This document shows, piece after piece, positions 18,064-27,284 of a stretch of DNA of 64,000 nt. Source of the DNA: Marinimicrobium sp. C6131 (lineage in GTDB: Bacteria > Pseudomonadota > Gammaproteobacteria > Pseudomonadales > Cellvibrionaceae); the NCBI RefSeq assembly GCF_026153455.1, contig NZ_CP110629.1:3534001-3598000 (forward strand), written 5' to 3'. Both the position numbers and the translations under genes were made by a program. A model generated the notes under the pieces. It did no database searches, was not told the origin of the DNA, and worked only from the letters and a program-made list of their open reading frames with translations. Position 1 is the stretch's first letter, and each line of letters opens with the position of its first letter.

Positions 18064-18359
18064 ATAGAGAATGTCTGGCGGCCATCTTCAGGCTCGCCTT
18101 GGGGTACGATGGTGTCGCCACCCAGGCGAATGGCTTCGTTCTTGCCCATGTTCAGCAGCTCGATCGCCACTTTCTCTTCGCTGCGGCTGATTGGTCCGAT
18201 GCTGTCGGCGACGCTGACGTTGGTGTCGCTGAGTTTCTCGCAGCCGCGCACGTTGGCCTCTTTGCCGACGACGATGTCTTCGGCTTTCTCATCCACTTTC
18301 ACCCAGGTACAGGCGCTGGCCAGGCTGGCCATCAGGATCAACAGGGATAATTTTTTCAT
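18048..18359 (-). CDS. DUF4156-like lipoprotein
   Basis: 103 residues from the ATG at 18359, which follows a GAGGAC ribosome-binding site; upstream in-frame codons are unlikely to be used. The signal peptide MKKLSLLILMASLASAC ends in a lipobox with the lipidated Cys at 17. The short mature domain (VRGCEKLSDTNVSV, EKVAIELLNMGKNEAIRLGG, GDTIVPQGEP) matches the DUF4156 family of small envelope lipoproteins, whose function is unknown. Two further cysteines could form a disulfide. Confidence 0.8.
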   Translation of the reverse strand: MKKLSLLILMASLASACTWVKVDEKAEDIVVGKEANVRGCEKLSDTNVSVADSIGPISRSEEKVAIELLNMGKNEAIRLGGDTIVPQGEPEDGRQTFSIYRCQ

Positions 18360-18482
18360 GGAAGTGTCCTCTAGCAAAGGGTAAGTGTCCGTTTGGTGCC
18401 GGTGAGACCACGTGTTGGCGGGTTGGGTTCCGGCGTTGTAGGGCATCTTATACCAAAGCCTGAGGTGGCGTCACAAGCGACT

Positions 18483-18510
18483 GGGCCGCAACCCTGAGGA
18501 TTGGCGGCCC
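18483..18510 (-). terminator. Hairpin downstream of the PepSY gene
   Basis: On the minus strand a GC-rich stem (GGGCCGC...GCGGCCC, extended by CAA/TTG with one bulge) lies 17 bp after the stop of the PepSY protein gene. There is no clear T run, so termination is only probable. Confidence 0.4.
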
Positions 18511-18526
18511 GGTAAGATGGTGATGT

Positions 18527-19951
18527 TTAGTGGGTAGGTTGCCGCCAGGCCATCAGGCCCAGTGCCAGGGCGGCGAGCAGCAGGCCGGCGTTGATGCCTG
18601 GCGCCGCACCGGCGAAGGCATCGGCGCCGAAGCGCAGGGCGTGGCCCAGCGCCAGCAGCACCAGGCCGGCACTGGTCAGCCCCAGCAGCCAGCGCTTGGT
18701 GGGGGGATGCCGGTCGCGCCATTGCGCGAGGATCATGGTGGCCAGGATCACGCCCCAGAAAATCCATTTGGAAGGCCATTGGAGCAGCACCTGGGTAATG
18801 GCGCTGACGACAAACGCTAGGGGCGTGCCCCAGACAATGCCGGTCCAGAGGTTGTTCAGGGCATCCCGGTGTTTGCGTTTCGCCAACCAGATATTGATGC
18901 CACTGACTGATACCACGGTCAGCGCCAGGCCGAGCGCCACCCAGAGCAGTTTCACGCCCAGGCCGCCAAAGTGCCCAAAGTGGATGCGATAGACCGAGAA
19001 TATCGCCTGCCGCCCGGGTTCACCGTCGCTGAAACCCACCTTGTTCAGGAAGTTGCCCGCGCCGTCGTAGTAAAACTGCTCGGCATAGATAAGCCGATCC
19101 GGATAGTGAGTGCCCACCAACAAATGTTCCTCGTCGGTATCCGGGTGCTCAACGGTGACGTAGATGGGACGGGTTCCATCCGGGGCGCGCTCTACGCTGT
19201 CCTGCAGGGCGCGAGCAATGCCCAGCGGGCCCTCGCGCTCGGGCAGGTTGTCCGGGTGGCCGCCGTACACGGTTTCAACCACCGCATCGGTATCACCGTC
19301 GTAAAAGGCTTCGGCCGCCACCCAACTGAGCATGGCGGCGAGACCGTAAAAGGCGCCGGTCACGGCAATCATGATGTAAAAGGGCAGCCCCCAGACGCTC
19401 AGTCGGTTGTGCAGGTCGGTCTGTTCCAGGCGCGCGTTGCCCTTGCGTCGGAAGTGAAAGGCATCCTTGAACAATCGTGGGTGGGCCAAGACACCGGAAA
19501 CAATCAGGGCCAGCAGCATGGCGCCCAGTGTGCTAACCAGCACCATGCCCCAACTGCTCGGCAAGTGCAGGTACAGATGCAGGTCGGTCAGTATGTGAGT
19601 CCAGGGGTGTGCGGCGGGCGCCCCCAGGCTGCCGTCGGCATTGAGCACCCGCGCGCTGTGGTCGGACATCAATACCGTGCGGGGCATACCGGGGCGGGGC
19701 AGCAGGACGTAGGCGTGCTCGGTGGGCTCCTGGCCCTCCATGAAACGCTGGTAGGCGCTCTGGATGGCTTCGGGGTTTACCTCGGTGTACTCCGATACGG
19801 TCGGCGTCTCCCAGCGCTCGAACTCCGGATAGAGCACCGCCAGAGTGCCGGACAGGCACACCCAATACATCAGCGCGCCGATGGCGATGCCCATCCAGCT
19901 GTGGCTGGCCAGGGAGTTTTTTACCAGTTGGGGAGAAAGTCTGAAGGCCAT
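18527..19951 (-). CDS. PepSY-associated membrane protein (siderophore/iron uptake)
   Basis: 474 residues with about five to seven membrane helices: near 20-40 (WMGIAIGALMYWVCLSGTLAVL), at 135-155, at 190-215, at 345-375 and at the C-terminus. HDLY-type and HFG histidines (TDLHLYLHLP, YRIHFGHFGGLGVKLLW) suit haem or metal binding. This is the PepSY_TM family (PF03929; PiuB/FpvG-like), inner-membrane proteins thought to reduce ferric siderophores in the periplasm. It is the last gene of a minus-strand set with a siderophore receptor and a small membrane protein; gaps are 12 bp and 3 bp, indicating one operon. Confidence 0.88.
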   Translation of the reverse strand: MAFRLSPQLVKNSLASHSWMGIAIGALMYWVCLSGTLAVLYPEFERWETPTVSEYTEVNPEAIQSAYQRFMEGQEPTEHAYVLLPRPGMPRTVLMSDHSARVLNADGSLGAPAAHPWTHILTDLHLYLHLPSSWGMVLVSTLGAMLLALIVSGVLAHPRLFKDAFHFRRKGNARLEQTDLHNRLSVWGLPFYIMIAVTGAFYGLAAMLSWVAAEAFYDGDTDAVVETVYGGHPDNLPEREGPLGIARALQDSVERAPDGTRPIYVTVEHPDTDEEHLLVGTHYPDRLIYAEQFYYDGAGNFLNKVGFSDGEPGRQAIFSVYRIHFGHFGGLGVKLLWVALGLALTVVSVSGINIWLAKRKHRDALNNLWTGIVWGTPLAFVVSAITQVLLQWPSKWIFWGVILATMILAQWRDRHPPTKRWLLGLTSAGLVLLALGHALRFGADAFAGAAPGINAGLLLAALALGLMAWRQPTH

Positions 19952-19963
19952 AGGAGAGTGTCG

Positions 19964-20518
19964 TTATAGGAGAAACAGGTAGCCGGCGCTAAGCGCGCCG
20001 GTTGTGATCAGGACCAGCGTCGGGCGCCAGAGTCGGGTGTCGGCCAGCACCCAGTAGCTGGCCAGGCCCCAGAAAACCGGCATCATCAGCACCCCGGTCA
20101 CCAGGCGGTTGACCGCCTCCCAGGGCAGCAGATCGGTGACCGCAAAGCTGAACAGGGCACTGGCGAGGCCCGCCAGAGGTACACTGATCACCAGTTTGAG
20201 CAATTGCTCGCCCAGTACCCTGAGCCGGGGCCAATTCAGAGTCCGCTGTTCCAGTTTGGTGTCCCGCGCGGGCTGCCGATCCGGGCTGGCCCAGCCGATC
20301 CAGAGCCAGGCGAGCAGGGCCGGGACGGTCAGCGCGAAGCACACGGCAAACTCCGCCGGCTGGGCCCAGAGCCAGGCAATCAGCGACAGCACCAGCAGTA
20401 TCCAGCCCAGGCGGCGCCAGTGCGTCGGCTTGGGCAGGGGCAAGCGCCAGCTGCGGTAGAGACTCAGTACACCGGCAAAGCCGGTGGCGGTGGCCAGGGT
20501 TCCCAGTATCCAGCTCAT
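19964..20518 (-). CDS. Small membrane protein of the siderophore operon
   Basis: 184 residues with about five hydrophobic helices (LGTLATATGFAGVLSLY, WILLVLSLIAWLWAQP, VCFALTVPALLAWLWIGW, LVISVPLAGLASALFSFA, VLMMPVFWGLASYWVLA). The position between a siderophore receptor and a PepSY protein is where DUF3325 and DUF3649 proteins are usually found. The two halves look like one of each joined, though I cannot confirm this without a profile search. Function unknown, probably an accessory to ferric siderophore reduction or transport. Confidence 0.7.
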   Translation of the reverse strand: MSWILGTLATATGFAGVLSLYRSWRLPLPKPTHWRRLGWILLVLSLIAWLWAQPAEFAVCFALTVPALLAWLWIGWASPDRQPARDTKLEQRTLNWPRLRVLGEQLLKLVISVPLAGLASALFSFAVTDLLPWEAVNRLVTGVLMMPVFWGLASYWVLADTRLWRPTLVLITTGALSAGYLFLL

Positions 20519-20521
20519 GAC

Positions 20522-22702
20522 TTAAAACTCGATCGAGGCGGACAGAACCAGGTTGCGCGGCTCGGACAACACCAGGTAGTTCGAGCCCGGGAAGCCGCCG
20601 ACGGAGGCCCAGTAGTTTTCATCCGACAGATTGTTCAGTCGGGCTCGCAGGGTCAGGCCCCGTCCGTCCCACTGGGTCTGATAGCGGGCGCCCAGGTCCC
20701 AGCGGGTCCAGGCGGGGGCGCTCACGGTGTTATCGGCATTGGCGTACTGGTCATCGGTGTGAATGACCCGGGTATCCAGCGTCAGACCGGGCAGGGCGGT
20801 CAGGTCCCACTCCAGGTTCAGGTTCAACTGGAACTCGGGTACCCCTACCGCCTGCTTGCCGTCGTAAAGGCCGCCCTGGGTTTGGGTCTGCTCGCTGTCC
20901 AGGAAGGTCAGGCCGCCGAGCACACGCACTGTGTCCAGCGGCTGACCGAAAGCGCTCAACTCCAGCCCCCGATTGCGCTGCTCGCCGTTGACGGAAAACC
21001 GGTTGTTCTCCACATAGCCGCTGGGCAGCGCGGTATCAAACAGGCTGACGCTGCCGCCGTAGGTGTCGGCGTCGTATTTGAGCCCCACTTCGACCTGTTC
21101 GGCCTGATAGGGCTCGAAGACTTCGCCGGCATTGTCGACCGGCTCACCGCCACTGGTGGCCGGAGCCACATCGCCGGGCATCAGCCCTTCGATATAGTTG
21201 CCGTAAACAGACACCTGATCGCTGGGCTGGTAGACCACGCCGGCGACCGGTGATAAGCGACCTTCGTCGTACTCCGAGGTCAGATTGCCGCTGTTGTAAT
21301 CGTAGCTTCGGGTGTGAATGTCCTGATAGCGGGCGCCCAGAGTCACCAGCAGACTGTCATCCCAGAAGCCCAGCATATCCGCCAACGCGACACTCTGGTT
21401 GTCCACCCTCTCGGTTACTAACGGGTTGTTCAAATCGCCGCCTGGGAACGTTATGTTGGTCGGCGGTGTTGCAGTTTCAGAGGCGTAGAGGTTATCTGAA
21501 AACCCATCATAGAAAGAGAAGGCATTGCGTGATTCAGAGGAATAGTCCGACGCCGAAATGACCGCACGATGATTCACCGCTCCAGTTTGAAATTCGCCCT
21601 GCAGTCCAAGGTCCGCGGAGCGAATACTGTCTTCACGAATGTTATCGAAACGTGAAGCCGTCATGTTCCCCTCAGCATCGCTGTTGGGGTTGGCCAGAAT
21701 GTTGTCTTCCTCTCCTTCGCGCAGTCCGGCGGCGGCCCAGCCGGTGATGTGGTCGGTCAGGTCATACTCGGCCCGCACCACACCGAACAGCTGTTGTTCG
21801 TCGGTGTAGGTCCAGGGCTGGGCAAAATTGTGGTCCGAGTCCGGTGCCGCCGGCAACTCACCGGTGGGGGTCACACTGGGGCGGGGCGCATCAATACGGT
21901 GATCCTGAAACCCCAGGTCGGCGGACAGACGCAGACGCTCGCCCCGGTAATCGGTACCGACGGCGGCCAGGCTCAGTTCCCGCTCCTGGTTCTCCACGGC
22001 GGTCTCGCCGTCCCGGCGAACCAGGTTGGCGCGCACCCCGGTTTCCTGCTCAGTTCCGAAACGTTCGCCGATATCCAGCGCGGCGTAGCCCTGGCTCTGT
22101 CCCTCAAGTCCGAGCGTTACCCGGCGCACGCCGTCATCCGGTGCCCGCTTGGGCACCAGATTCACCGAGCCGCCGATGCCGCTGCCGCCGGGTGCCGCGC
22201 CGCTCAGGAAGGTGTTGGCACCGCGAAAGACTTCCACCCGCTCCAGCAACTCCGAGGCGACGTACTGCCGGGGCAGAATGCCGTACAGGCCGTTATAGGT
22301 CATATCGTCGGAGAACACGGGAAAGCCGCGAATCACATACAGCTCCTGGAAGTTGCCAAAGCCTTTGGCCACCCGGACCACGGGGTCGTTCTGGAGCACG
22401 TCCGCCACGCTGCTGGTCTGCTGGTCCAGCATCAGCTCGGCGGTGTAGTTGGTACTGGTAAACGGCGCATCCATCATGTCCAGGTTGCCGAACACGCCCA
22501 CCCGGCCACCTCGCGCCACCTGACCACCGGCATAGGCCTCCGGCAGCAGTACCTGGGAGCCATCGGCGGTGACCACCATCTCTTCAATGCGCTCGGAAGA
22601 CCCGGTCTGCGCCAGCGACGTTGAACACAGGGCGCTGGTCGAAATCAGCAGGGCGAGCGATTTGATCGGTACAAACTTGCGGGAGGGCAACGGGTTGCGC
22701 AT
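20522..22702 (-). CDS. TonB-dependent siderophore receptor
   Basis: 726 residues, normal for FhuA/FhuE-like receptors. A signal peptide (SLALLISTSALCSTSLAQ) is followed by the TonB box (IEEMVVTAD) and plug domain (SSVADVLQNDPVVRVAKGFG, YVIRGFPVFSDDMTYNG, LLERVEVFRGANTFLSGAAP, GSVNLVPKRAPDDG). The 22-strand barrel ends in NLVLSASIEF, with the terminal Phe required for outer-membrane insertion. It would import a ferric siderophore using TonB energy. It is the first gene of a three-gene operon, and a Fur-like palindrome lies 52-76 bp upstream of its start, predicting iron repression. Confidence 0.93.
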   Translation of the reverse strand: MRNPLPSRKFVPIKSLALLISTSALCSTSLAQTGSSERIEEMVVTADGSQVLLPEAYAGGQVARGGRVGVFGNLDMMDAPFTSTNYTAELMLDQQTSSVADVLQNDPVVRVAKGFGNFQELYVIRGFPVFSDDMTYNGLYGILPRQYVASELLERVEVFRGANTFLSGAAPGGSGIGGSVNLVPKRAPDDGVRRVTLGLEGQSQGYAALDIGERFGTEQETGVRANLVRRDGETAVENQERELSLAAVGTDYRGERLRLSADLGFQDHRIDAPRPSVTPTGELPAAPDSDHNFAQPWTYTDEQQLFGVVRAEYDLTDHITGWAAAGLREGEEDNILANPNSDAEGNMTASRFDNIREDSIRSADLGLQGEFQTGAVNHRAVISASDYSSESRNAFSFYDGFSDNLYASETATPPTNITFPGGDLNNPLVTERVDNQSVALADMLGFWDDSLLVTLGARYQDIHTRSYDYNSGNLTSEYDEGRLSPVAGVVYQPSDQVSVYGNYIEGLMPGDVAPATSGGEPVDNAGEVFEPYQAEQVEVGLKYDADTYGGSVSLFDTALPSGYVENNRFSVNGEQRNRGLELSAFGQPLDTVRVLGGLTFLDSEQTQTQGGLYDGKQAVGVPEFQLNLNLEWDLTALPGLTLDTRVIHTDDQYANADNTVSAPAWTRWDLGARYQTQWDGRGLTLRARLNNLSDENYWASVGGFPGSNYLVLSEPRNLVLSASIEF

Positions 22703-22753
22703 CGGTGTCAGCTCCGGAGAGTCAATAAACGTGGGGATGTTGAATAAAATGCA

Positions 22754-22778
22754 TGATAACGAGATAGTTTCTCATTTA
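22754..22778 (-). promoter_or_regulatory. Fur-box-like operator for the siderophore operon
   Basis: On the plus strand aacgaga-tagtt-tctcatt forms an inverted repeat of seven bases with one mismatch, and the flanks are AT-rich. The minus-strand reading AATGAGA...TCTCGTTAT resembles Fur operators of gammaproteobacteria. It lies in the intergenic region between the siderophore receptor and the divergent efflux operon. Confidence 0.6.
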
Positions 22779-22953
22779 CAATAAGATTTGTGTCCAGCCG
22801 CGTTTTACGTTGAGAAACTGGTGTCCCGCATCCAACTCGGTCCTGCGGGCGCGTGTAAATTAGTGTTAAAGCATCAACCGGAGTCGTCTGGCATGGGGTG
22901 ACTGGGCGTAAAATCGGCGGCTTACCCCAAGATCCCGACGAGCATTTGACGCA

Positions 22954-24021
22954 ATGAACAAACCCCTCGCGCTGCCCCTGTTGATTCTGTCTCTTTTCTG
23001 GGCCGGCCTGGCGCACAGCCAATCCGGTGATCCGGGTGTCATTGTCCAGACGGTGGTTCAGGAGCCGATTCGTAATCGCATTGAGGCGCTGGGGACGCTG
23101 CGGGGCAATGAGTCCATCCGGTTGACCTCCAATGTCACCAAAACCGTTACCCGCCTGAACTTTGAAGACGGTGAGCGGGTAGAGAAAGGCCGGGTGCTGG
23201 TGGAAATGACCAGTGCCGAGGAAATTGCCCTGCTCGAGGAAGCGCGCACCAACGCCGAAGACGCCGAGCGACAGTGGCGCCGGGTGCGCTCATTGGTGGA
23301 GCAGGGGGCGGCATCGCAATCCATGCTGGACGAGCGGCAGCGGGAGTACCACTCGGCCCAGGCGCGGTACAACGCGCTGCAAGCGCGGCTGGAAGACCTG
23401 CGGCTGCGCGCGCCTTTTGATGGCGTGGTGGGGCTGCGCAATATCAGCGTCGGCGCCCTGGTCACCCCGGGTGATCTGATCACCACGCTGGTGGACGATC
23501 ATCAGATGAAGCTGGACTTCACCTTGCCGGCGGTACACCTGCAAGCGGTGGAACCGGGTCTGGAAATTCGCGCGCGCAGCCGGGCGCTGGGCAACCAGCT
23601 GTTCGAAGGCCGGGTGTCGAGCATTGATAACCAGGTGGATCCGGTCACCCGGTCCTTTACGGTGCGGGCGCTTCTGCCCAACGATGACGGATTGCTCAAG
23701 CCCGGGCTGTTGATGACGGTGGAGCTGCTTACCCGCGAGCGCGAGGCGATCATGGTGTCGGAGGCGGCGGTGATGTCCGAGGGGGGGATTCACTATGTGT
23801 TTGTCATCAACAGCCCGGACAGCGAGCCGGTGGCCGAACAGCGAACCGTCGAGATTGGCGAACGGTTTGTAGGCTGGGTGGAAATTCTGGAGGGGCTGTC
23901 CGCCGGAGAAAAGGTGGTGACGCACGGCCTGCAGAAAGTGCGCCCCGATCAGCCGGTGGTTATCACCGCGGAGGATGCGGGCAGCGACCCTTTGCCCGAA
24001 CTGCTCAATCAGTCCCGATAA
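22954..24021 (+). CDS. RND efflux membrane-fusion protein
   Basis: 355 residues, the HlyD/AcrA-like periplasmic adaptor. A signal peptide (ALPLLILSLFWAGLAHSQ) is followed by a lipoyl/barrel-sandwich half (LTSNVTKTVTRLNFEDGERV), a short alpha-hairpin (ALLEEARTNAEDAERQWRRV), the second lipoyl half (LRLRAPFDGVVGLRNISVG), a beta-barrel and a membrane-proximal domain (EGLSAGEKVVTHGLQKV). It links the inner-membrane RND pump encoded 15 bp downstream to an outer-membrane channel, which is not encoded here. Substrates are unknown. The promoter is in the region shared with the siderophore receptor. Confidence 0.93.
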   Translation: MNKPLALPLLILSLFWAGLAHSQSGDPGVIVQTVVQEPIRNRIEALGTLRGNESIRLTSNVTKTVTRLNFEDGERVEKGRVLVEMTSAEEIALLEEARTNAEDAERQWRRVRSLVEQGAASQSMLDERQREYHSAQARYNALQARLEDLRLRAPFDGVVGLRNISVGALVTPGDLITTLVDDHQMKLDFTLPAVHLQAVEPGLEIRARSRALGNQLFEGRVSSIDNQVDPVTRSFTVRALLPNDDGLLKPGLLMTVELLTREREAIMVSEAAVMSEGGIHYVFVINSPDSEPVAEQRTVEIGERFVGWVEILEGLSAGEKVVTHGLQKVRPDQPVVITAEDAGSDPLPELLNQSR

Positions 24022-24036
24022 CCGAGGAGACACACC

Positions 24037-27000
24037 ATGTTGTTGTCCGATGTCTCCATCAAACGGCCGGTGTTCGCCTCGGTCATCTCCCTGATTCTGA
24101 TTGCCCTGGGCCTGCTGGCCTACGATCGACTGACGTTACGTGAATACCCGGATATCGATCCGCCGGTGGTGTCCATACGCACCAACTACCCCGGCGCTGC
24201 GGCGGCGGTGGTCGAGACCCGAGTGACCCGGCTGCTGGAAGACCGGGTGGCGGGTGTCGAGGGCATGGAATATATCGAGTCCTCCAGTGAGAATGGCCGC
24301 TCGGATATCACCATCCGCTTTGATGTGGGCCGGGATATTGATGCCGCCGCCAACGATGTCCGCGACCGGATTTCCCGCGCCCTGAATAACCTTCCCACCG
24401 AAGCGGATCCGCCCGAGGTGCAGAAAGTCAGCTCCGACGAGGATGTGATCGTCTGGTTCAATCTGGCGGGCGAGGGCCGTTCGGTGCCGGAGCTGTCCGA
24501 TTACGCCGAGCGTTATTTGCGAGACCGCTTCTCGGTCATTGATGGGGTGGCGCAGATACGAATCGGTGGGCAGCAGCGTTATGCCATGCGCATCTGGCTG
24601 GACCGTCAGGAAATGGCGGCCCGTGGTCTGACCGTCGCCGATGTGGAAAATCGCCTGCGCGAAGAGAACGTCGAGTTGCCCGCGGGCAGTATCGAATCGG
24701 ATCAGCGGCACTTCACGGTGCGCATGGCCCGGCTCTATCGGGAAGCCGAGGACTTCGGCCAACTGGTGCTGGCCGAGGGCAGCGATGGTTACCTGGTGCG
24801 CCTGAGTGATATTGCCCGGGTGGAAAAAGGCACCGAGGAAGACCGCAATATTTTTCGCGGTAACGGCATCCCGATGGTGGGCATCGGCATTGTCAAACAG
24901 TCCACCGCCAACACGGTGGATGTGGCGCGGGCCGCGCGCGAGGAAGTCGAGCGGCTCAATGAAACCCTGCCGGAAGGTATGCGCCTGGAACAGAGTTTCG
25001 ACAGCTCGGTGTTTGTCGGTCAGGCGATCAAGGAGGTGTATTACACCCTGGCGTTTGCCATTGCCATGGTCATTCTGGTGATTTATCTGTTCCTGGGCAG
25101 CGCCCGGGCCATGTTGATCCCGGCGGTGACCGTACCGGTATCGGTGATCGCCACCTTCACCGTGTTGGCCGTGCTCGGCTTCTCGATCAATCTGCTGACG
25201 TTGCTGGCGCTGGTATTGGCCATTGGTCTGGTGGTGGACGATGCCATTGTGGTGCTGGAGAACATCGTTCGCCACATTGAGGAAAAAGGGAAACCGCCGC
25301 TGCTCGCCGCCTATCGCGGCACGCGGGAAGTGGGTTTTGCGGTGGTCACCACCACCCTGGTACTGATCTCGGTGTTTGTGCCCATCGCCTTTCTGACCGG
25401 CGATGTGGGGCGGCTGTTTTCCGAGTTTGCCCTCACCATGGCGGCGGCGGTGGGTTTCTCCTCGCTGGTCGCGCTGACGCTGTCGGCCATGCTCGCCTCC
25501 AAACTGATCAAGAAAAAAGAAAACACCTCCTGGTTGGTGACCAGGCTCGATCAGGGCATTGTCTGTCTGCGTCACTACTACGGCAGGGCCCTGCACCAGT
25601 GCCTGCGCCACGCGCGTATCGTGGCGGTGGTGTTTGTCGGCTTGCTGGTGGGCACCTGGTGGGTATCGCAACAGTTGCCACAGGAATATGCGCCGCGGGA
25701 AGACCGGGGTGCCTTCTTTGTCATCGTCGACGGTCCGGAAGGGGCGAGTTACTCCTACATGGTGGAGTACATGGACGAGATCGAAAAACGCCTGATGAAA
25801 TACGTCGACCAGGGGGAGATGGCCCGTCTGCTGGTCCGTGCCCCCCGGGCCTGGGGGGCACTGGAGCGGTTTAACAGTGGCATTGTGATTGCGACCCTGA
25901 CCGACTGGTCCGAGCGGCGCAGCGGTTTTGACATCATGGACGATGTGCGTGCGGATCTGGCCGACTTGCCGGGCGTGACGGCCTTTCCGGTCATGCGCCA
26001 GGGCTTTGGTTCCTCCACCCAGAAACCGCTGCAGTTTGTCATCGGCGGTGGCTCTTATGAGGAACTGGCCGAGTGGCGGGATATCCTGCTGGAAAAAATC
26101 GAAGCGGATAATCCGGGACTGACGGCGATCGACTGGGATTACAAGGAAACCCGGCCTCAGGTGGAGGTGATTGTCGACCAGGACCGCGCCGCCGACCTCG
26201 GCGTCAGTGTGGCCAACGTCGGCCGCACCCTGGAGACCATGATGGGCTCGCGTCGGGTCACCACTTTTATTGAGGACGGTGAAGAATACGAAGTGATGCT
26301 TGAAGGTGAGCGCAGCGAGCAGCGTACCCTGGACAGCCTGGAGAACATCTTCGTGCGCTCCGAACGCAGCGGTGAACTGGTGCCGCTGGCCAGCCTGGTC
26401 GAGCTGCGGGAATTTGCCGACGCCGCCACCTTGCGACGCTATAACCGGATACGCGCCATCACCATAGAGGCCAACCTGACCGACGGACTCACCCTGGGAG
26501 ACGCACTGACCTATATGGAGGGGCTGGTGGCCGAGCACCTTCCGGAGAGCGCCGTGATTGATTACAAGGGGCAGTCCCGCGATTACAAACTGGCTGGCGG
26601 CTCGGTGGCCTTCATTTTCCTGATCGGTATTCTGATCACTTTCCTGGTGTTGGCCGCACAATTCGAAAGCTACATCCATCCCTTCGTGATCATGCTGACC
26701 GTGCCACTGGCCATGCTCGGGGGGCTGTTGGGGTTATACCTTACCGGTAATTCGCTCAACCTTTACTCCCAGATCGGCCTGGTCATGCTGGTGGGGCTGG
26801 CGGCCAAAAACGGCATTCTGATTGTGGAGTTTGCCAACCAGCTGCGGGACCGGGGTATCGCCTTCGACCAGGCGTTGGAGCAGGCCTCGCTGGCCCGCCT
26901 GCGGCCCATTCTGATGACCGGCATCACCACGGCAGTGGGTGCGGTGCCCCTGGTAATGTCTTCCGGGGCCGGCTCGGAAACCCGGGCGGTGATCGGGGTG

Positions 27001-27165
27001 GTGGTGATCTCCGGAGTCCTGGCGGCCACCCTGTTCACTCTGTTTATCGTGCCCACGGCCTACAGTCTGCTCGCCCGCCATACCGGCTCACCCAATGATG
27101 TGAAGCGCGAGCTGGAACGGGTGGCGGATGAGTACGATCGCAAACAGCAGAAGCACCCGTCCTGA
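24037..27165 (+). CDS. RND efflux transporter, HAE1 family
   Basis: 1042 residues, full length for an AcrB/MexB-type pump. TM1 is at 11-31 (VFASVISLILIALGLL). Porter-domain segments include TNYPGAAAAVVETRVTRLLE. The proton-relay Asp pair is in LVVDDAIVVLENIVRH near residue 405. The second half repeats the layout, with LVGLAAKNGILIVEFANQL and MTGITTAVGAVPLVMSSGAG. It exports hydrophobic or toxic compounds from the periplasm by proton antiport. It forms an operon with the adaptor gene upstream. No outer-membrane factor gene follows, so the pump probably uses a TolC-like protein encoded elsewhere. Confidence 0.95.
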   Translation: MLLSDVSIKRPVFASVISLILIALGLLAYDRLTLREYPDIDPPVVSIRTNYPGAAAAVVETRVTRLLEDRVAGVEGMEYIESSSENGRSDITIRFDVGRDIDAAANDVRDRISRALNNLPTEADPPEVQKVSSDEDVIVWFNLAGEGRSVPELSDYAERYLRDRFSVIDGVAQIRIGGQQRYAMRIWLDRQEMAARGLTVADVENRLREENVELPAGSIESDQRHFTVRMARLYREAEDFGQLVLAEGSDGYLVRLSDIARVEKGTEEDRNIFRGNGIPMVGIGIVKQSTANTVDVARAAREEVERLNETLPEGMRLEQSFDSSVFVGQAIKEVYYTLAFAIAMVILVIYLFLGSARAMLIPAVTVPVSVIATFTVLAVLGFSINLLTLLALVLAIGLVVDDAIVVLENIVRHIEEKGKPPLLAAYRGTREVGFAVVTTTLVLISVFVPIAFLTGDVGRLFSEFALTMAAAVGFSSLVALTLSAMLASKLIKKKENTSWLVTRLDQGIVCLRHYYGRALHQCLRHARIVAVVFVGLLVGTWWVSQQLPQEYAPREDRGAFFVIVDGPEGASYSYMVEYMDEIEKRLMKYVDQGEMARLLVRAPRAWGALERFNSGIVIATLTDWSERRSGFDIMDDVRADLADLPGVTAFPVMRQGFGSSTQKPLQFVIGGGSYEELAEWRDILLEKIEADNPGLTAIDWDYKETRPQVEVIVDQDRAADLGVSVANVGRTLETMMGSRRVTTFIEDGEEYEVMLEGERSEQRTLDSLENIFVRSERSGELVPLASLVELREFADAATLRRYNRIRAITIEANLTDGLTLGDALTYMEGLVAEHLPESAVIDYKGQSRDYKLAGGSVAFIFLIGILITFLVLAAQFESYIHPFVIMLTVPLAMLGGLLGLYLTGNSLNLYSQIGLVMLVGLAAKNGILIVEFANQLRDRGIAFDQALEQASLARLRPILMTGITTAVGAVPLVMSSGAGSETRAVIGVVVISGVLAATLFTLFIVPTAYSLLARHTGSPNDVKRELERVADEYDRKQQKHPS

Positions 27166-27284
27166 TGGATGAAGCGCCAGGGATGGCACTTATTTCCGCC
27201 TTTTAGGGTTGACCGGCCATCCAGGCCGGACTCCCGTGCGTATATAAAAAGACTCTCAATAACGCACAAATGGAGTGTTCCCCC

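Noticed and set aside
21749..22624. 291-codon plus-strand frame opposite the siderophore receptor, and a similar frame at 31374-32315 opposite ydeP
   Set aside because: Both lie wholly or mostly within well-supported genes on the other strand and have low-complexity translations.
24136..26679. Very long minus-strand open frame opposite the RND pump gene (847 codons)
   Set aside because: It is a shadow of a GC-rich real gene. The translation is rich in His, Gln and Gly with no recognisable domain, and the plus-strand RND protein is full length and conserved.
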